Shown here: piece by piece, positions 34,933 to 44,203 of the stretch | How positions within the stretch are numbered: the first letter of the stretch is position 1 | How the letters are laid out: each line of letters begins with the position of its first letter | Assembly (NCBI GenBank): GCA_913058135.1 | Contig: CAJXPR010000015.1 | Coordinates: 1 to 47,168, forward strand | Origin: an uncultured Gammaproteobacteria bacterium | GTDB taxonomy: Bacteria; Pseudomonadota; Gammaproteobacteria; Pseudomonadales; Pseudohongiellaceae | Direction: 5' to 3' | DNA length: 47,168 bases | Notes under the pieces: model-generated | Database searches by the model: none | Seen by the model: the letters and a program-made list of their open reading frames with translations, nothing else | Told to the model about the DNA's origin: nothing | Made by a program: the position numbers and the translations under genes

Positions 34933-37908
34933 ATGAAGAACCGCATTCCCCACAAGCGTAACCTGCTATGCACCGCAATCACCCTGTCCCTGTTTCCACT
35001 TTCCGGCTTCACCCAGGCTCAGGATACACAGGGCGAAGAAATCGAAGAAGTTGTTGTCACCGGTACTTTTATCCGCCGCAGTGAAGGTTTCAGCCAGGCC
35101 TCCCAGGTGACCCAGCTCAATGCCGAGGACCTGATAGACACAGGCACACTGAACATGGGTGAAGTGATTCAGAACCTCAGCTTCGTCAACGGCGCGGCTT
35201 CCTCGACCACCAATACCATTCAGGGGACCAGCTCCCTTTCCAACAGCGTCGATCTGCGGGGTCTGGGCGCAAGCTCGACGCTGACGCTGCTCGACGGCAA
35301 GCGTGTCGTGGATGAGAACCTCAATAACATGATCCCCACCATCGCCATCCAGCGTCTGGACATCGTGGCTGACGGCGCCGCCGCCCTGTACGGTAACGAA
35401 GCCGTGGCCGGCGTTGTCAACTTTATTCCGTATAAGTCCTATGATGGGTTCAAGCTCGACACCTTTACTGAACAGGATTCACGGGGCGACTACGAAGAAC
35501 ATTCGGTCCAGGCACTGTGGGGTGAGCAGCTTGGCCCAATCGATCTCGTCCTGGCGGGCCAGTTCCGTACCAACAGCCGCCTCGCCTGGGACGAACGCAA
35601 CAAGCTGACCAATTCCGGTCTGGTGCTGTCCAGCAATGCGCCCGGTAACTGGTACGCACCCGTGCGTGACGCGTCTGGGCAGTATACGGGTGAGCGCACA
35701 GCCGTCGTAGACCCGGCCTGTGCCCCCGCCTCCGAGCGCACGGATTTTGTGCCTGGCGCCAACAACAACCCGTTCGGTGCCCGACTGGGCAGTAACTGCT
35801 ACTTCGACTTCGGTGATACCCGTAGTTTCCGTGAACCCCAAGACATCACGCAGTTCTTTGCCAACGCCACCTGGGATGTCAGCGACGACCTGACGCTGTC
35901 TCTGCAGGGTTATCGCACCAAGTACCATTCGCTTACCTATACGTCCACCTCAAACCCTGGGGACTCGCGTGTGCCCGAACTGCCAACCGTACGTGGCGAG
36001 CTTCCCGGCAACCCGTTTCGCGCGGTCAATGCCAATAATCAGCCACTGTTCGGCGTTGATGCCAATGGCGATGGCCTGCCGGATCGCAGTAGTCAGGACC
36101 TCAATAATGACGGGCTGATGGATGCCATCGTAGCCGGCACGGCGGCCGGGCCCGGGCTGATTCCTCTGTACGAGGATGTTCAGGCGCGCAGCCTGCGTCC
36201 GATCAACAAGACCCATACCCCCTCTGATGGTCACACGACCGATATGGACAACCTGGGTAGCTGGACCGACCGTGTCTCACGTTATACCTTCCAGGCAGAA
36301 TTTGCCGTGCCCTACCTGGAAGGCTGGGAAGGTATGGCGGCCTACTCCCGCAGCGAGGCCAATCTGAAGTTCATGTCCAACCAGAACTTTGACATTGAAG
36401 CGATGAAGCAGGGCCTGAACTGCGACGTGGTCAATGATCGCGATGCCTGCTACAACCCCTTTCTGGTCACCGACCCGTCGACCAATAATACGGTCCACGT
36501 CATGAACGCAGTCGCTGGTCGAAGTTATGAATACACACGAGATACGCTGGATACCATTGACATCGTTCTCAACGGCGAAGTTCCGCTGCCCGGTAACTTT
36601 GAGTTGCCCGGTGGTGTGATCGGCGCCGCCGTCGGTTTTCAGAACCGCTCCCAGAGCTATCGCAACACCCCCTCCCTCCAGGAGATCCGTGGCTCTACCT
36701 TTATTGGTACTGCCGCCACTGAGTCGATTACCAGCGGTAGCCGCGATGTGGATGCGTACTTCATGGAACTGGCTCTTCCCGTGCTGCCTTCCGTCATGGT
36801 TGAAGCCGCGGTACGCCGTGAGGAGTTCAGTACCGGACAGGCGTCCACCGACCCCAAATTCGGTGTGACCTGGCAGGCCACCGACTGGCTGAGCCTTCGT
36901 GCCACCCGTGGGGAGGCATTTATTGCTCCATCATTGGAGCAACTGCTGGATCCGGTCACCTGTGCTCTGGATGAAATCACCGATCCGTTCGGTCCTCACT
37001 CAGGCTTTACCGTTGCCTGTGGCGGCGGCAATCCGACGCTGGAAAACGAGATTTCAGAATCGACGCAACTGGGCTTCGACCTTGACTTCGATAACTTTGA
37101 TGTCAGCGTCACCTGGAACGAGACTGATTTCCAGAACCGTATTGTTGGTACCAGCGGTCAACAGATCGTCAACTCTGACTTCCGCGACTTCAAGGAGTGG
37201 TCCGGTTTTGCTGGCGACGGAACCGTGGGTAACGAGCCCTCTGAGGCGCAGCTGCGGGACTGGGTGAACAGCGGATTGTCCGATGCGTCCATCGTGCGCG
37301 ACCCGAACAATATCCAGTCGATTCTGCGTGTGGACAACACCGGCACCGTCAACGCGGAACGCGTGGAAGTGAGAGCCTATGATATTCAGGCGAACTACCG
37401 CTTCGGTTTCAATAACTGGGGTGACTTCCGGATTGGTCTGCAGGCAACCTACATTGATGAGTTCCTGTTCCAGGCCAATGCAGACGAGGATATCGTTGAC
37501 GGGGCCGGGCGTCAGAATGACGCCACCGGCGCTGCACCGGCGCTGCCGGAATGGAAGGCCAATCTGACCCTGGGCTGGACAATGGGCAGTCACTCTGTCG
37601 TATCGATTGTTCACTACGTCGACGATATGATCTATGACGGTCCGACATTCGGCCACATCGACTTCTTCGGCGGCACCTATCGTCCTAGCGGTATCCGCGA
37701 GACAGGCATCAAGGCCTGGACTGATATGGATATCGCCTACACCTACCGGGGCCTGCAGCTGTTTGAAGGCGAACTTGCGTTGAGTATCGGCTCCCGCAAC
37801 GTGTTCGACCGCGAGGCCCAGCGCACGCCACAGCTGGCTGGCGTTCTCGGTGAGCTGCAAGACCCGATGGGTCGTTCACTCTACGCCCGTCTGGTCTACG
37901 ACTTCTAA
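34933..37908 (+). CDS. TonB-dependent receptor
   Basis: The 991-residue outer-membrane transporter has a signal peptide ending in GFTQAQ and a TonB box-like segment IEEVVVTGTFIRRS. A plug domain follows (SNSVDLRGLGASSTLTLLDG, IVADGAAALYGNEAVAGVVN), then a barrel ending SLYARLVYDF with the terminal aromatic residue needed for assembly. It would import an unidentified substrate using TonB energy. Residues 376-397 carry two DxNxDGxxD-like loops (DANGDGLPD and DLNNDGLMD) resembling calcium-binding repeats, placed in a presumed extracellular loop. No siderophore or sugar genes are adjacent. A strong terminator follows. Confidence 0.95.
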   Translation: MKNRIPHKRNLLCTAITLSLFPLSGFTQAQDTQGEEIEEVVVTGTFIRRSEGFSQASQVTQLNAEDLIDTGTLNMGEVIQNLSFVNGAASSTTNTIQGTSSLSNSVDLRGLGASSTLTLLDGKRVVDENLNNMIPTIAIQRLDIVADGAAALYGNEAVAGVVNFIPYKSYDGFKLDTFTEQDSRGDYEEHSVQALWGEQLGPIDLVLAGQFRTNSRLAWDERNKLTNSGLVLSSNAPGNWYAPVRDASGQYTGERTAVVDPACAPASERTDFVPGANNNPFGARLGSNCYFDFGDTRSFREPQDITQFFANATWDVSDDLTLSLQGYRTKYHSLTYTSTSNPGDSRVPELPTVRGELPGNPFRAVNANNQPLFGVDANGDGLPDRSSQDLNNDGLMDAIVAGTAAGPGLIPLYEDVQARSLRPINKTHTPSDGHTTDMDNLGSWTDRVSRYTFQAEFAVPYLEGWEGMAAYSRSEANLKFMSNQNFDIEAMKQGLNCDVVNDRDACYNPFLVTDPSTNNTVHVMNAVAGRSYEYTRDTLDTIDIVLNGEVPLPGNFELPGGVIGAAVGFQNRSQSYRNTPSLQEIRGSTFIGTAATESITSGSRDVDAYFMELALPVLPSVMVEAAVRREEFSTGQASTDPKFGVTWQATDWLSLRATRGEAFIAPSLEQLLDPVTCALDEITDPFGPHSGFTVACGGGNPTLENEISESTQLGFDLDFDNFDVSVTWNETDFQNRIVGTSGQQIVNSDFRDFKEWSGFAGDGTVGNEPSEAQLRDWVNSGLSDASIVRDPNNIQSILRVDNTGTVNAERVEVRAYDIQANYRFGFNNWGDFRIGLQATYIDEFLFQANADEDIVDGAGRQNDATGAAPALPEWKANLTLGWTMGSHSVVSIVHYVDDMIYDGPTFGHIDFFGGTYRPSGIRETGIKAWTDMDIAYTYRGLQLFEGELALSIGSRNVFDREAQRTPQLAGVLGELQDPMGRSLYARLVYDF

Positions 37909-37923
37909 GGCAGTCGCTGATCT

Positions 37924-37957
37924 ACAAAAAAGGGGCTCTTCGGAGCCCCTTTTTTGT
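37924..37957. terminator. Strong bidirectional intrinsic terminator
   Basis: GGGGCTC-TTCG-GAGCCCC (37932-37949) is flanked by six A and six T, making a 15-bp perfect inverted repeat with a stable UUCG tetraloop. It ends the TonB-receptor transcript 16 bp after the stop codon and would also work on the other strand. Confidence 0.96.
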
Positions 37958-38126
37958 GGCGAACAATATGGCCTGTGGTTGATCGAATTCGGCTCCTTAT
38001 GGCACGATGTATGACGTGCATTCGCAGCGTTTTACTCCGTGACGGGTTGTATGCGCGCACGCATGGTTGCGGCCTGCACAGGAAGCACGTTCAGACAAAG
38101 AGGGTTTTCCCAAGGAGTTTGTTTGC

Positions 38127-39077
38127 ATGAGCCATTCTCATGATCTTTATCTTTCCCGCCTTGACGAGGCGCGGCCTGTGACCTCCCGCCAGGATCCTGT
38201 TGTGCATTCACGTGCACAGCACCGGTGGAGTGGTCCGCTCGACGAAGTCTCACTGTCACGTTATGAACGAGACGGATACCTGTGGCTAGAGGGCTTTTTC
38301 TCGGAAGAGAGCATGCAGCCATTTTTTCAGGCGCTCAAGGATATGGCTGCAGATTCTGACTTGATGGAGTCCGAACAGGTCATTGCTGACCCGGCAAGTG
38401 GCGCAATCCGCTCGGTATTTGGCATGCACGAAATTTCCGAACGTTTCAGCCGGCTGACCCGGGATCCGCGCTTGCTGGGCATAGCGCGGCAGTTGCTGGG
38501 TAGCGAGGTATACATTCACCAGTCACGCATTAATGACAAGTTCGGATTTCAGGGCAGCGGCTTTGACTGGCACTCGGACTTCGAGACCTGGCATGCCGAA
38601 GATGGCATGCCACGCATGCGGGCGGTGAGTGTCTCATTGATGCTGACGGACAATAACGAATTCAACGGACCGTTAATGGTGATTCCCGGCTCCCATCAGT
38701 ATTTTGTGCCCTGTGTCGGCAAAACACCGGATGCAAACTGGCGCAGTTCACTGAAAAAGCAGGAAGCCGGCGTGCCTGACAAGGACACGCTCGCCATACT
38801 TGCCGGTCGCGGTGGCATCGTGGCGCCCAAAGGTCCGGCCGGTTCGCTGCTGTTGTTCGAATGCAATCTGCTGCACGCGTCTAACGAAAACATGTCGCCG
38901 TGGCCTCGATCCAATCTGTTTTTTGTTTACAACAGTGTCGAAAACAAACTCGACGAGCCTTACGCCGCACCCGGCAGGCGGCCGGAGTTTCTGGGCGCGC
39001 GCAAAAACACCGAGCCGCTGCAAATGTACGACTATTATCCGGAACTGGCGGGGCAGGGGGTCAGGCCTCTGCAATGA
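38127..39077 (+). CDS. ectD: Ectoine hydroxylase
   Basis: EctD converts ectoine to 5-hydroxyectoine using 2-oxoglutarate, oxygen and Fe(II). The 316-residue protein carries the EctD signature DWHSDFETWHAEDGMPRMRA, the block NGPLMVIPGSHQYFVPCVG and SLKKQEAGVPDKDTLA. Iron ligands would be His149 and Asp151, and His250 in CNLLHASNEN. The spacing fits characterised EctD enzymes and excludes a generic phytanoyl-CoA dioxygenase. The start ATG at 38127 follows AAGGAG; the longer frame from 38067 lacks a ribosome site. No ectABC or ask_ect gene is within the window, so ectoine must be made elsewhere or imported. Confidence 0.92.
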   Translation: MSHSHDLYLSRLDEARPVTSRQDPVVHSRAQHRWSGPLDEVSLSRYERDGYLWLEGFFSEESMQPFFQALKDMAADSDLMESEQVIADPASGAIRSVFGMHEISERFSRLTRDPRLLGIARQLLGSEVYIHQSRINDKFGFQGSGFDWHSDFETWHAEDGMPRMRAVSVSLMLTDNNEFNGPLMVIPGSHQYFVPCVGKTPDANWRSSLKKQEAGVPDKDTLAILAGRGGIVAPKGPAGSLLLFECNLLHASNENMSPWPRSNLFFVYNSVENKLDEPYAAPGRRPEFLGARKNTEPLQMYDYYPELAGQGVRPLQ

Positions 39078-39232
39078 CGTGGATCGCCGTTGGCAAGCGG
39101 GCTGATCCTGTACAAGTTTTCCTGTGGAAGTTTGGTAAATCGCGCGCAATCAGCCCGGGGTAGCACGCTCCGGGATGGTATTGGTGCTCTGATTCGGGAT
39201 AAACTCGGTTCAACCTAGGAGTACCGAGCCCG

Positions 39233-40138
39233 ATGCAGAGCAAGATTGACGCCGCCCTCGCGCAAATCAACCAGACCGTCCTGGGCAAGGAAAAGCAGAT
39301 CCGGCTGGCGCTATGCTGCCTGTTAAGTGGCGGGCACCTGTTGCTGGAGGATTTGCCTGGGATGGGCAAGACCACGCTGGCGCATGCGCTGGCAGGCGTG
39401 ATGGGATTGTCGTTTCGGCGTGTACAGTTCACCAGTGATCTGTTGCCGGCCGATATTCTGGGTGGTTCAGTATTCGATCCATCCACCGGGAAGTTTCACT
39501 TCCACAAGGGGCCAATATTCAGTCAGGTGCTGATGGCCGATGAGATCAACCGTGCCACGCCACGCACCCAAAGCGCCCTGCTGGAGGCCATGGAAGAAGG
39601 CCAGGTGTCCATGGACGGAGAAACACGTCCTTTGCCCGAGCCGTTTTTTGTCATTGCCACGCAAAACCCTGCAGATTTGGCTGGCACTTTCCCGTTGCCC
39701 GAATCACAAACTGACCGCTTCCTGATGTGTCTGTCATTGGGATACCCCAGCCATGCTGCAGAACGGGAACTTCTGGCGCAAACCGAGTCCCGTGGTAAAT
39801 CGACAACTGATTCAGACCCGTGCTTTTCCGTTGCAGATTTGCAGCAGTGGCGTGAACAGTTGCTGCAAGTGCATCTGAGCGAGGCGGTACTGGATTATGT
39901 TCAACGATTGATTCATTGCACACGCCAGTCTCCTCACATCAAGCTCGGATTGTCTCCGCGCGGCGGACTGGCTATTGTGCGCTCCGCTCGCTGTTATGCG
40001 TTGATGGGGGGGCGCGACTATGTGACACCGGACGATGTGCAGGCGGTGTTTGTGGCTGTGGCCGATCACCGTTTATGCTCAGACGACAAGGAACTGGGTA
40101 AATGGATACTGGATTCCGTCGACGTGTTGCCCGGCTGA
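39233..40138 (+). CDS. MoxR-family AAA+ ATPase
   Basis: The 301-residue ATPase has Walker A LLEDLPGMGKTTLAHALAG, Walker B VLMADEINRATPRTQSALLE, EAMEEGQVSMDG and the sensor segment FFVIATQNPADLAGTFPLPE. MoxR proteins act as chaperone-like partners of proteins with von Willebrand or DUF58 domains. The next gene encodes a DUF58 protein and overlaps this one by 37 bp, the usual arrangement. Confidence 0.94.
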   Translation: MQSKIDAALAQINQTVLGKEKQIRLALCCLLSGGHLLLEDLPGMGKTTLAHALAGVMGLSFRRVQFTSDLLPADILGGSVFDPSTGKFHFHKGPIFSQVLMADEINRATPRTQSALLEAMEEGQVSMDGETRPLPEPFFVIATQNPADLAGTFPLPESQTDRFLMCLSLGYPSHAAERELLAQTESRGKSTTDSDPCFSVADLQQWREQLLQVHLSEAVLDYVQRLIHCTRQSPHIKLGLSPRGGLAIVRSARCYALMGGRDYVTPDDVQAVFVAVADHRLCSDDKELGKWILDSVDVLPG

Positions 40139-41127
40139 CAAGGCGCTGGAAAGCGCGCTGGTCTGATCGGCAGGCACGCTGGCTGACGCGACGTGTGCCA
40201 CCCGTTACCCAGCTGAAACTGAGCCAGAGAACCATTTTTATTTTGCCGACCTGGCAGGGTGTATTCTTTGGTCTTGGCGCGATCATTCTCCTGGTGATTG
40301 CCATCGTAGAGCGAAACCTGGTGTCCCTCTCGCTGTCCGCATTGATGCTCAGTATTTTTTTGCTGAGCCTGATATTGTGTTACCGCAACCTAAGCGGACT
40401 GAGGTTGACAACACAGGTTGCTGACGATGCGCAACGCATGCGTCGCTGTTTTGTGGGAGACACGGCACAATTCACCGTCGTGCTGTCGGCTCCCGATCGA
40501 CGCCGGCCTTATCAGGATATCTGGCTGGGCCTTGGCACCGGCGCGCTACAGAGGGTGTCCGTTGCCGCTGGTGGCATGATTGAGGTTACGCTGGAGGAGG
40601 CCGCTGAGCGGCGCGGCATAGTGAAGGCGTCACGATTGTTGCTGCGCACACGTTATCCTGCTGGCCTTTGGCAGAGCTGGAGTCGCCCGGACCTGCTCAT
40701 GCGGTGTCTGGTTTATCCACGTCCGCAGGCCTGCACTCTGCCTCTAAAGGAGAGACCGGTGCCAACAACCGGGCTCGGCCGCCAAGCTGCCGCTGTGCAG
40801 GCGGGCGTGGAGGATTTTGCCGGCTTACGTGACTTTCAGCCCGGTGATTCGGCGCGCAGAGTGGCGTGGCAGTCCCTGGCGCGGGGGCAGGGGCTTAAAA
40901 CCAAACAGTTTGTACAGGATACCGAACCTCAGGTTCTGCTGACCTTCGATGACTTTATTGGCCGCGAGGCCGAAGCCATACTGGCCTGTCTGTGCTTTCA
41001 GGTACTGAAGCTCAGCCGAAGCGGCCGGGCGGTTGGTCTGCGGCTACCGGGGACAGTGGATATACGTCCGGGGCAGGGCGAAGCGCACAAACATCAACTG
41101 TTGCAGGCACTGGCGCTATGGAATTGA
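40102..41127 (+). CDS. DUF58 membrane protein
   Basis: The 341-residue protein has two adjacent transmembrane helices near residues 50-95 (GVFFGLGAIILLVIAIVE and LSLSALMLSIFLLSLILCY). The C-terminal DUF58 core is GVEDFAGLRDFQPGDSARRV, AWQSLARGQGLKTKQF. It lies in the usual MoxR-DUF58-TgpA order, overlapping both neighbours, and probably forms a complex with MoxR. Exact function unknown. Confidence 0.9.
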   Translation: MDTGFRRRVARLTRRWKARWSDRQARWLTRRVPPVTQLKLSQRTIFILPTWQGVFFGLGAIILLVIAIVERNLVSLSLSALMLSIFLLSLILCYRNLSGLRLTTQVADDAQRMRRCFVGDTAQFTVVLSAPDRRRPYQDIWLGLGTGALQRVSVAAGGMIEVTLEEAAERRGIVKASRLLLRTRYPAGLWQSWSRPDLLMRCLVYPRPQACTLPLKERPVPTTGLGRQAAAVQAGVEDFAGLRDFQPGDSARRVAWQSLARGQGLKTKQFVQDTEPQVLLTFDDFIGREAEAILACLCFQVLKLSRSGRAVGLRLPGTVDIRPGQGEAHKHQLLQALALWN

Positions 41128-42920
41128 ATCCGGATACCGCCGGTCATGATCCGGTTGTGCCAGCAGCCCTGGTTGCGGCCACCATGCTGATCCTGCCTGA
41201 TCTGCAGACCCAGCCCTGGTGGCTGGTTCTGCCGTGTCTGATTTGCCTGATATTGCGTTGGCATACACTGGCGGTTGTGCTGTTGTTAGTGGCCATGAGT
41301 TATGCGGACACCTGGGTGACTGGGGCCTATTACACAAGTCTGGTGTTACTGTTACTTACACGAATGTACAGCGATTCGTCGGCCAGTAGCACCGTCCGGC
41401 TGGCCAGCGCGCTGAGGCAGGTTTTGCTGGCCTTGCCGCTGTTGATTGTCATCATTCTGCTGGCTATTGGTGCGGGTTGGTCCGGCCAACGTTTACCTTC
41501 CCAATCAATGACCGGTGTCAGTGATTCCATGACGCCTGGTTCCGTCAGTGAGCTGGTCAATGATGGCGACCTGGCGATGCGCGTCCGGTTTGCCGGTGAT
41601 TCCTCACCGCTACCGCGCCAGGACTTGTACTGGCGCGGCATCGTGCTGGAAGACTTTGACGGGCACACCTGGTCGCGTAGCAATCGACTCCGATTTGACC
41701 TCGATCCACTACCCGCCGAGGGCGTTCAGGGGCTCACGTACGAGGTGACACTGGAGCCCAGTTTCCAGTTTTGGCTATACGGCCTGCACCAGGCCTACAC
41801 ATCACGTGCACAAAGTTTTCGGGATGAGCGAGGCATGCTGGTGACGTCTGACATGTTGCGTCAGCGAGTGAGGTACGCGGTGACCTCGATTGAGCCACCG
41901 GTTGATTTGTCGTTTGATGATGAAACCCGGCGGCGCAACCTGGCGGTGCCGGCCAGCAGCAATCCACGGACGCAGCAATGGGTGGGTAATCTGCGGGCAG
42001 CGTACCCGGACGACCGTGATTTCACCACGGCCATATTGCGGCACTTCAGCGAGCAGCCATTTTTTTATACGCTGACGCCGGCACGCGGCAGTGGTGACCA
42101 GATCGACGATTTCATGTTTGGTTCCCGTCAGGGGTATTGTGAACATTATGCGGGTGCGCTGACTTTCATCCTGCGCGTGGCCGGCATTCCCGCTCGCGTT
42201 GTGGCGGGGTATCAGGGCGGGGACTTCAATCCCATTACCGGTCACTGGACAGTCAATCAGTACAATGCCCATGCCTGGGTAGAGGCCTGGCTGCCCGACA
42301 GTGGCTGGCAGAGACTTGACCCAACGACAGCTGTCGCACCTGAACGGATTGATCAGGGCATCGACGCCTGGCTGGCCTCATTGAGTAACAGTACCGACAC
42401 CATGCTGGACCGTGGTACCCGCCAGCGTTTGTGGCTGGCCACTTATCCGGGTTATCAGAGCATGAGCCACTCATGGGATGCACTGCAGTTCAGCTGGAAT
42501 ATGGGTGTTTACGACAGTGAGGGTAATCTGCGTAGCGACGACCTGAATGACTGGCTGGCCGGGCACGGCCTGAGCCGGTTGCCGATATGGTTGCTGGCAG
42601 CGTTGCTGGTCTTTGTCGGGGTACGAGCCTCATTGAGTGGCAGACAAGCCAGATCCAGGCAATCCCCGGTGATACGCGAATACCAGCGTTTGGACAGCCG
42701 ATTACGCAAACTTGGTCTGGCTCGCCGCCCAGCGGAGACAATGGCTGCACACCTGGAACGGGTTGGCACTGACAAGGCCTCGCAGGCGGAGGCCTGGAAG
42801 AAACTGGGATCGGATTTTACGGAAGCCGAATACCGTGACGGGATGATTGACCGTCGTACCATCCGCAGAAGGATCCGGCGCCTGCTGCCCAGAGCGCTGT
42901 TCAGATCCGCAGATTCATAG
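41118..42920 (+). CDS. TgpA-type membrane transglutaminase-like protein
   Basis: The 600-residue protein has an N-terminal membrane region of several helices (DUF3488-like), a periplasmic transglutaminase core and a C-terminal helix followed by a DUF4129-like tail. The catalytic triad is visible as Cys341 (SRQGYCEHYAG), His385 (QYNAHAWVEAW) and Asp401 (QRLDPTTA). I start at ATG 41118, overlapping DUF58 by 10 bp; the longer frame from 40992 lies inside that gene. Pseudomonas TgpA is essential and thought to act on the cell envelope, but the substrate is unknown. Confidence 0.92.
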   Translation: MELNPDTAGHDPVVPAALVAATMLILPDLQTQPWWLVLPCLICLILRWHTLAVVLLLVAMSYADTWVTGAYYTSLVLLLLTRMYSDSSASSTVRLASALRQVLLALPLLIVIILLAIGAGWSGQRLPSQSMTGVSDSMTPGSVSELVNDGDLAMRVRFAGDSSPLPRQDLYWRGIVLEDFDGHTWSRSNRLRFDLDPLPAEGVQGLTYEVTLEPSFQFWLYGLHQAYTSRAQSFRDERGMLVTSDMLRQRVRYAVTSIEPPVDLSFDDETRRRNLAVPASSNPRTQQWVGNLRAAYPDDRDFTTAILRHFSEQPFFYTLTPARGSGDQIDDFMFGSRQGYCEHYAGALTFILRVAGIPARVVAGYQGGDFNPITGHWTVNQYNAHAWVEAWLPDSGWQRLDPTTAVAPERIDQGIDAWLASLSNSTDTMLDRGTRQRLWLATYPGYQSMSHSWDALQFSWNMGVYDSEGNLRSDDLNDWLAGHGLSRLPIWLLAALLVFVGVRASLSGRQARSRQSPVIREYQRLDSRLRKLGLARRPAETMAAHLERVGTDKASQAEAWKKLGSDFTEAEYRDGMIDRRTIRRRIRRLLPRALFRSADS

Positions 42921-42956
42921 TATTGTCGGCGCAACGACAACAATCAGGGACTGACC

Positions 42957-43370
42957 ATGTTTTTTACCTTGCTGGCGATAACCCTCAGTCTTTCGGTAGC
43001 AGTTTCCTATGCTGCTGCCCGTGTTTTTAGCAAACCCGTTGGTGCCATTTTTCGGCGTATCATTCAGGATGAAATCAGTGCTGCCTGGCAGCGTTACGTC
43101 ATGTTTGCCACTTATGTTGTGGGTATCTCTGCCGGTGTCCGCATCTACGATCTGGAGCGTTATATCAGTCCCCAGTTTCAGGATATGGAAATCCTGCAGC
43201 TAAATGCGGAGCGTTGGGTGCTGGAGATTTACCGAACACTGATTGCCTGTCTGCAAGGTATTGCCTGGATGTATCTGGTGGTGTTTGTGGTGGCGTTGTT
43301 GGCCTATGTTATTGTCCGGGGTTTCGAGTTGAAACGCGGTACTGGTAATAAAAACGAAGATCGAACCTGA
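42957..43370 (+). CDS. Small membrane protein of unknown function
   Basis: The 137-residue protein has a hydrophobic N-terminal helix (FFTLLAITLSLSVAVSYAA), a second moderately hydrophobic stretch near residue 50 (YVMFATYVVGISAGVRIYD) and a C-terminal helix (AWMYLVVFVVALLAYVIV), then a basic tail. No family recognised. It follows the TgpA gene by 36 bp on the same strand and may be co-transcribed. Confidence 0.75.
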   Translation: MFFTLLAITLSLSVAVSYAAARVFSKPVGAIFRRIIQDEISAAWQRYVMFATYVVGISAGVRIYDLERYISPQFQDMEILQLNAERWVLEIYRTLIACLQGIAWMYLVVFVVALLAYVIVRGFELKRGTGNKNEDRT

Positions 43371-43416
43371 ACGGCAAACCGGTGTTTGACGCACAGAAGC
43401 ACCCACTTGCATGACG

Positions 43417-43438
43417 CTCTATGACGAGTATCATAGAG
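43417..43438. repeat. Inverted repeat CTCTATGA-N6-TCATAGAG
   Basis: Perfect 8-bp arms around CGAGTA, with a partial extension (TGAC / TCA) outside. It lies 59 bp before the start codon of the secreted-protein gene and has no T-run, so an operator is more likely than a terminator. Confidence 0.5.
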
Positions 43439-43496
43439 TCAGATACCGTTGCAAATGATGGTATTTGTCAGTCTCAGATATTTAAGGAGGTTTGTG

Positions 43497-44156
43497 ATGA
43501 AAAAAGGATTTGGATTAACCATGTGTCTGTTAGGCCTGACTGCAGCAGCAGCGGCGCAGGCAAATGATCAACCGGTTTATGATGCTGATGATGAAACGCT
43601 GACCATCCCGTCGGTAACCGCAGAAGGACAGCCCGGGTTCTTTCAGGAAATCATGCTGGCGCCAGCCAGTGACGGAACCTGGCGTGTTGATCAACTTTAT
43701 GAAGGTGAGTTGCTTGAAGAAGATGTGGTGGACGCAATCTGGACTACATCGACAGCCGGTTTACCCCGCCAGTTTTACATCCACGTCGAGGGCACATTCC
43801 CGACTGATTGCCCGGCGGTAGGGCAGATCGAGCAAATGCGAGAGGGCAATACCTTTCACGTATACGTCTACTACGAGAATAATCAGTGGCTGCGGGATCC
43901 GGACTCTGTAGCTTGTGCTCAGGTTCTGACACCTTTCGAGTTTACCGTGCCGCTGGATATTTATGGAGTGGAAGCCGGTGAGTACTCAGTGCGTATCAAT
44001 AACCACGATCTGCGGACTTTTGTACTGGAACAGGATAACATCGGCCCCGACCAGTTCGCCGGTGAGCGCCGACAGCACTGCCAATATGAACCCGTGCCGC
44101 TGAACGGTTTTGCCGCTTACGCATGCGCCGACGATTCAGACCTGATCCTGCAGTGA
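43497..44156 (+). CDS. Secreted protein of unknown function
   Basis: The 219-residue protein has a signal peptide (MKKGFGLTMCLLGLTAAAAA, cleavage after AQA) and an acidic mature part with four cysteines (TDCPAV, VACAQV, QHCQYE, YACADD) that could form two disulphides. The ATG at 43497 follows AAGGAGG six bases upstream. No known domain recognised. Single gene ending in a hairpin shared with the convergent gene at 44204. Confidence 0.8.
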   Translation: MKKGFGLTMCLLGLTAAAAAQANDQPVYDADDETLTIPSVTAEGQPGFFQEIMLAPASDGTWRVDQLYEGELLEEDVVDAIWTTSTAGLPRQFYIHVEGTFPTDCPAVGQIEQMREGNTFHVYVYYENNQWLRDPDSVACAQVLTPFEFTVPLDIYGVEAGEYSVRINNHDLRTFVLEQDNIGPDQFAGERRQHCQYEPVPLNGFAAYACADDSDLILQ

Positions 44157-44164
44157 CTTTTATG

Positions 44165-44196
44165 GCGTGACCTTCTCCTGCGGGCGAGGGTCACGC
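44165..44196. terminator. Hairpin between convergent genes
   Basis: GCGTGACC (44165-44172) pairs with GGTCACGC (44189-44196) over a 16-base loop, between the stops at 44156 and 44204. No T-run follows, so it may be a weak or Rho-assisted bidirectional terminator. Confidence 0.45.
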
Positions 44197-44203
44197 ATAG
44201 GAG

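Noticed and set aside
37054-37860. 268-codon reverse frame inside the TonB-dependent receptor
   Set aside because: The forward frame is a continuous barrel ending in Phe; the reverse frame is a shadow.
38002-38019. GCACG-N8-CGTGC inverted repeat upstream of ectD
   Set aside because: Arms of five bases around an eight-base loop are too weak to claim as an operator without comparison.
38127-39077. Annotation as a generic phytanoyl-CoA dioxygenase family protein
   Set aside because: The long HSDFETWH-EDGMPRMRA and SLKKQE-GVP motifs and ligand spacing are specific to ectoine hydroxylase.
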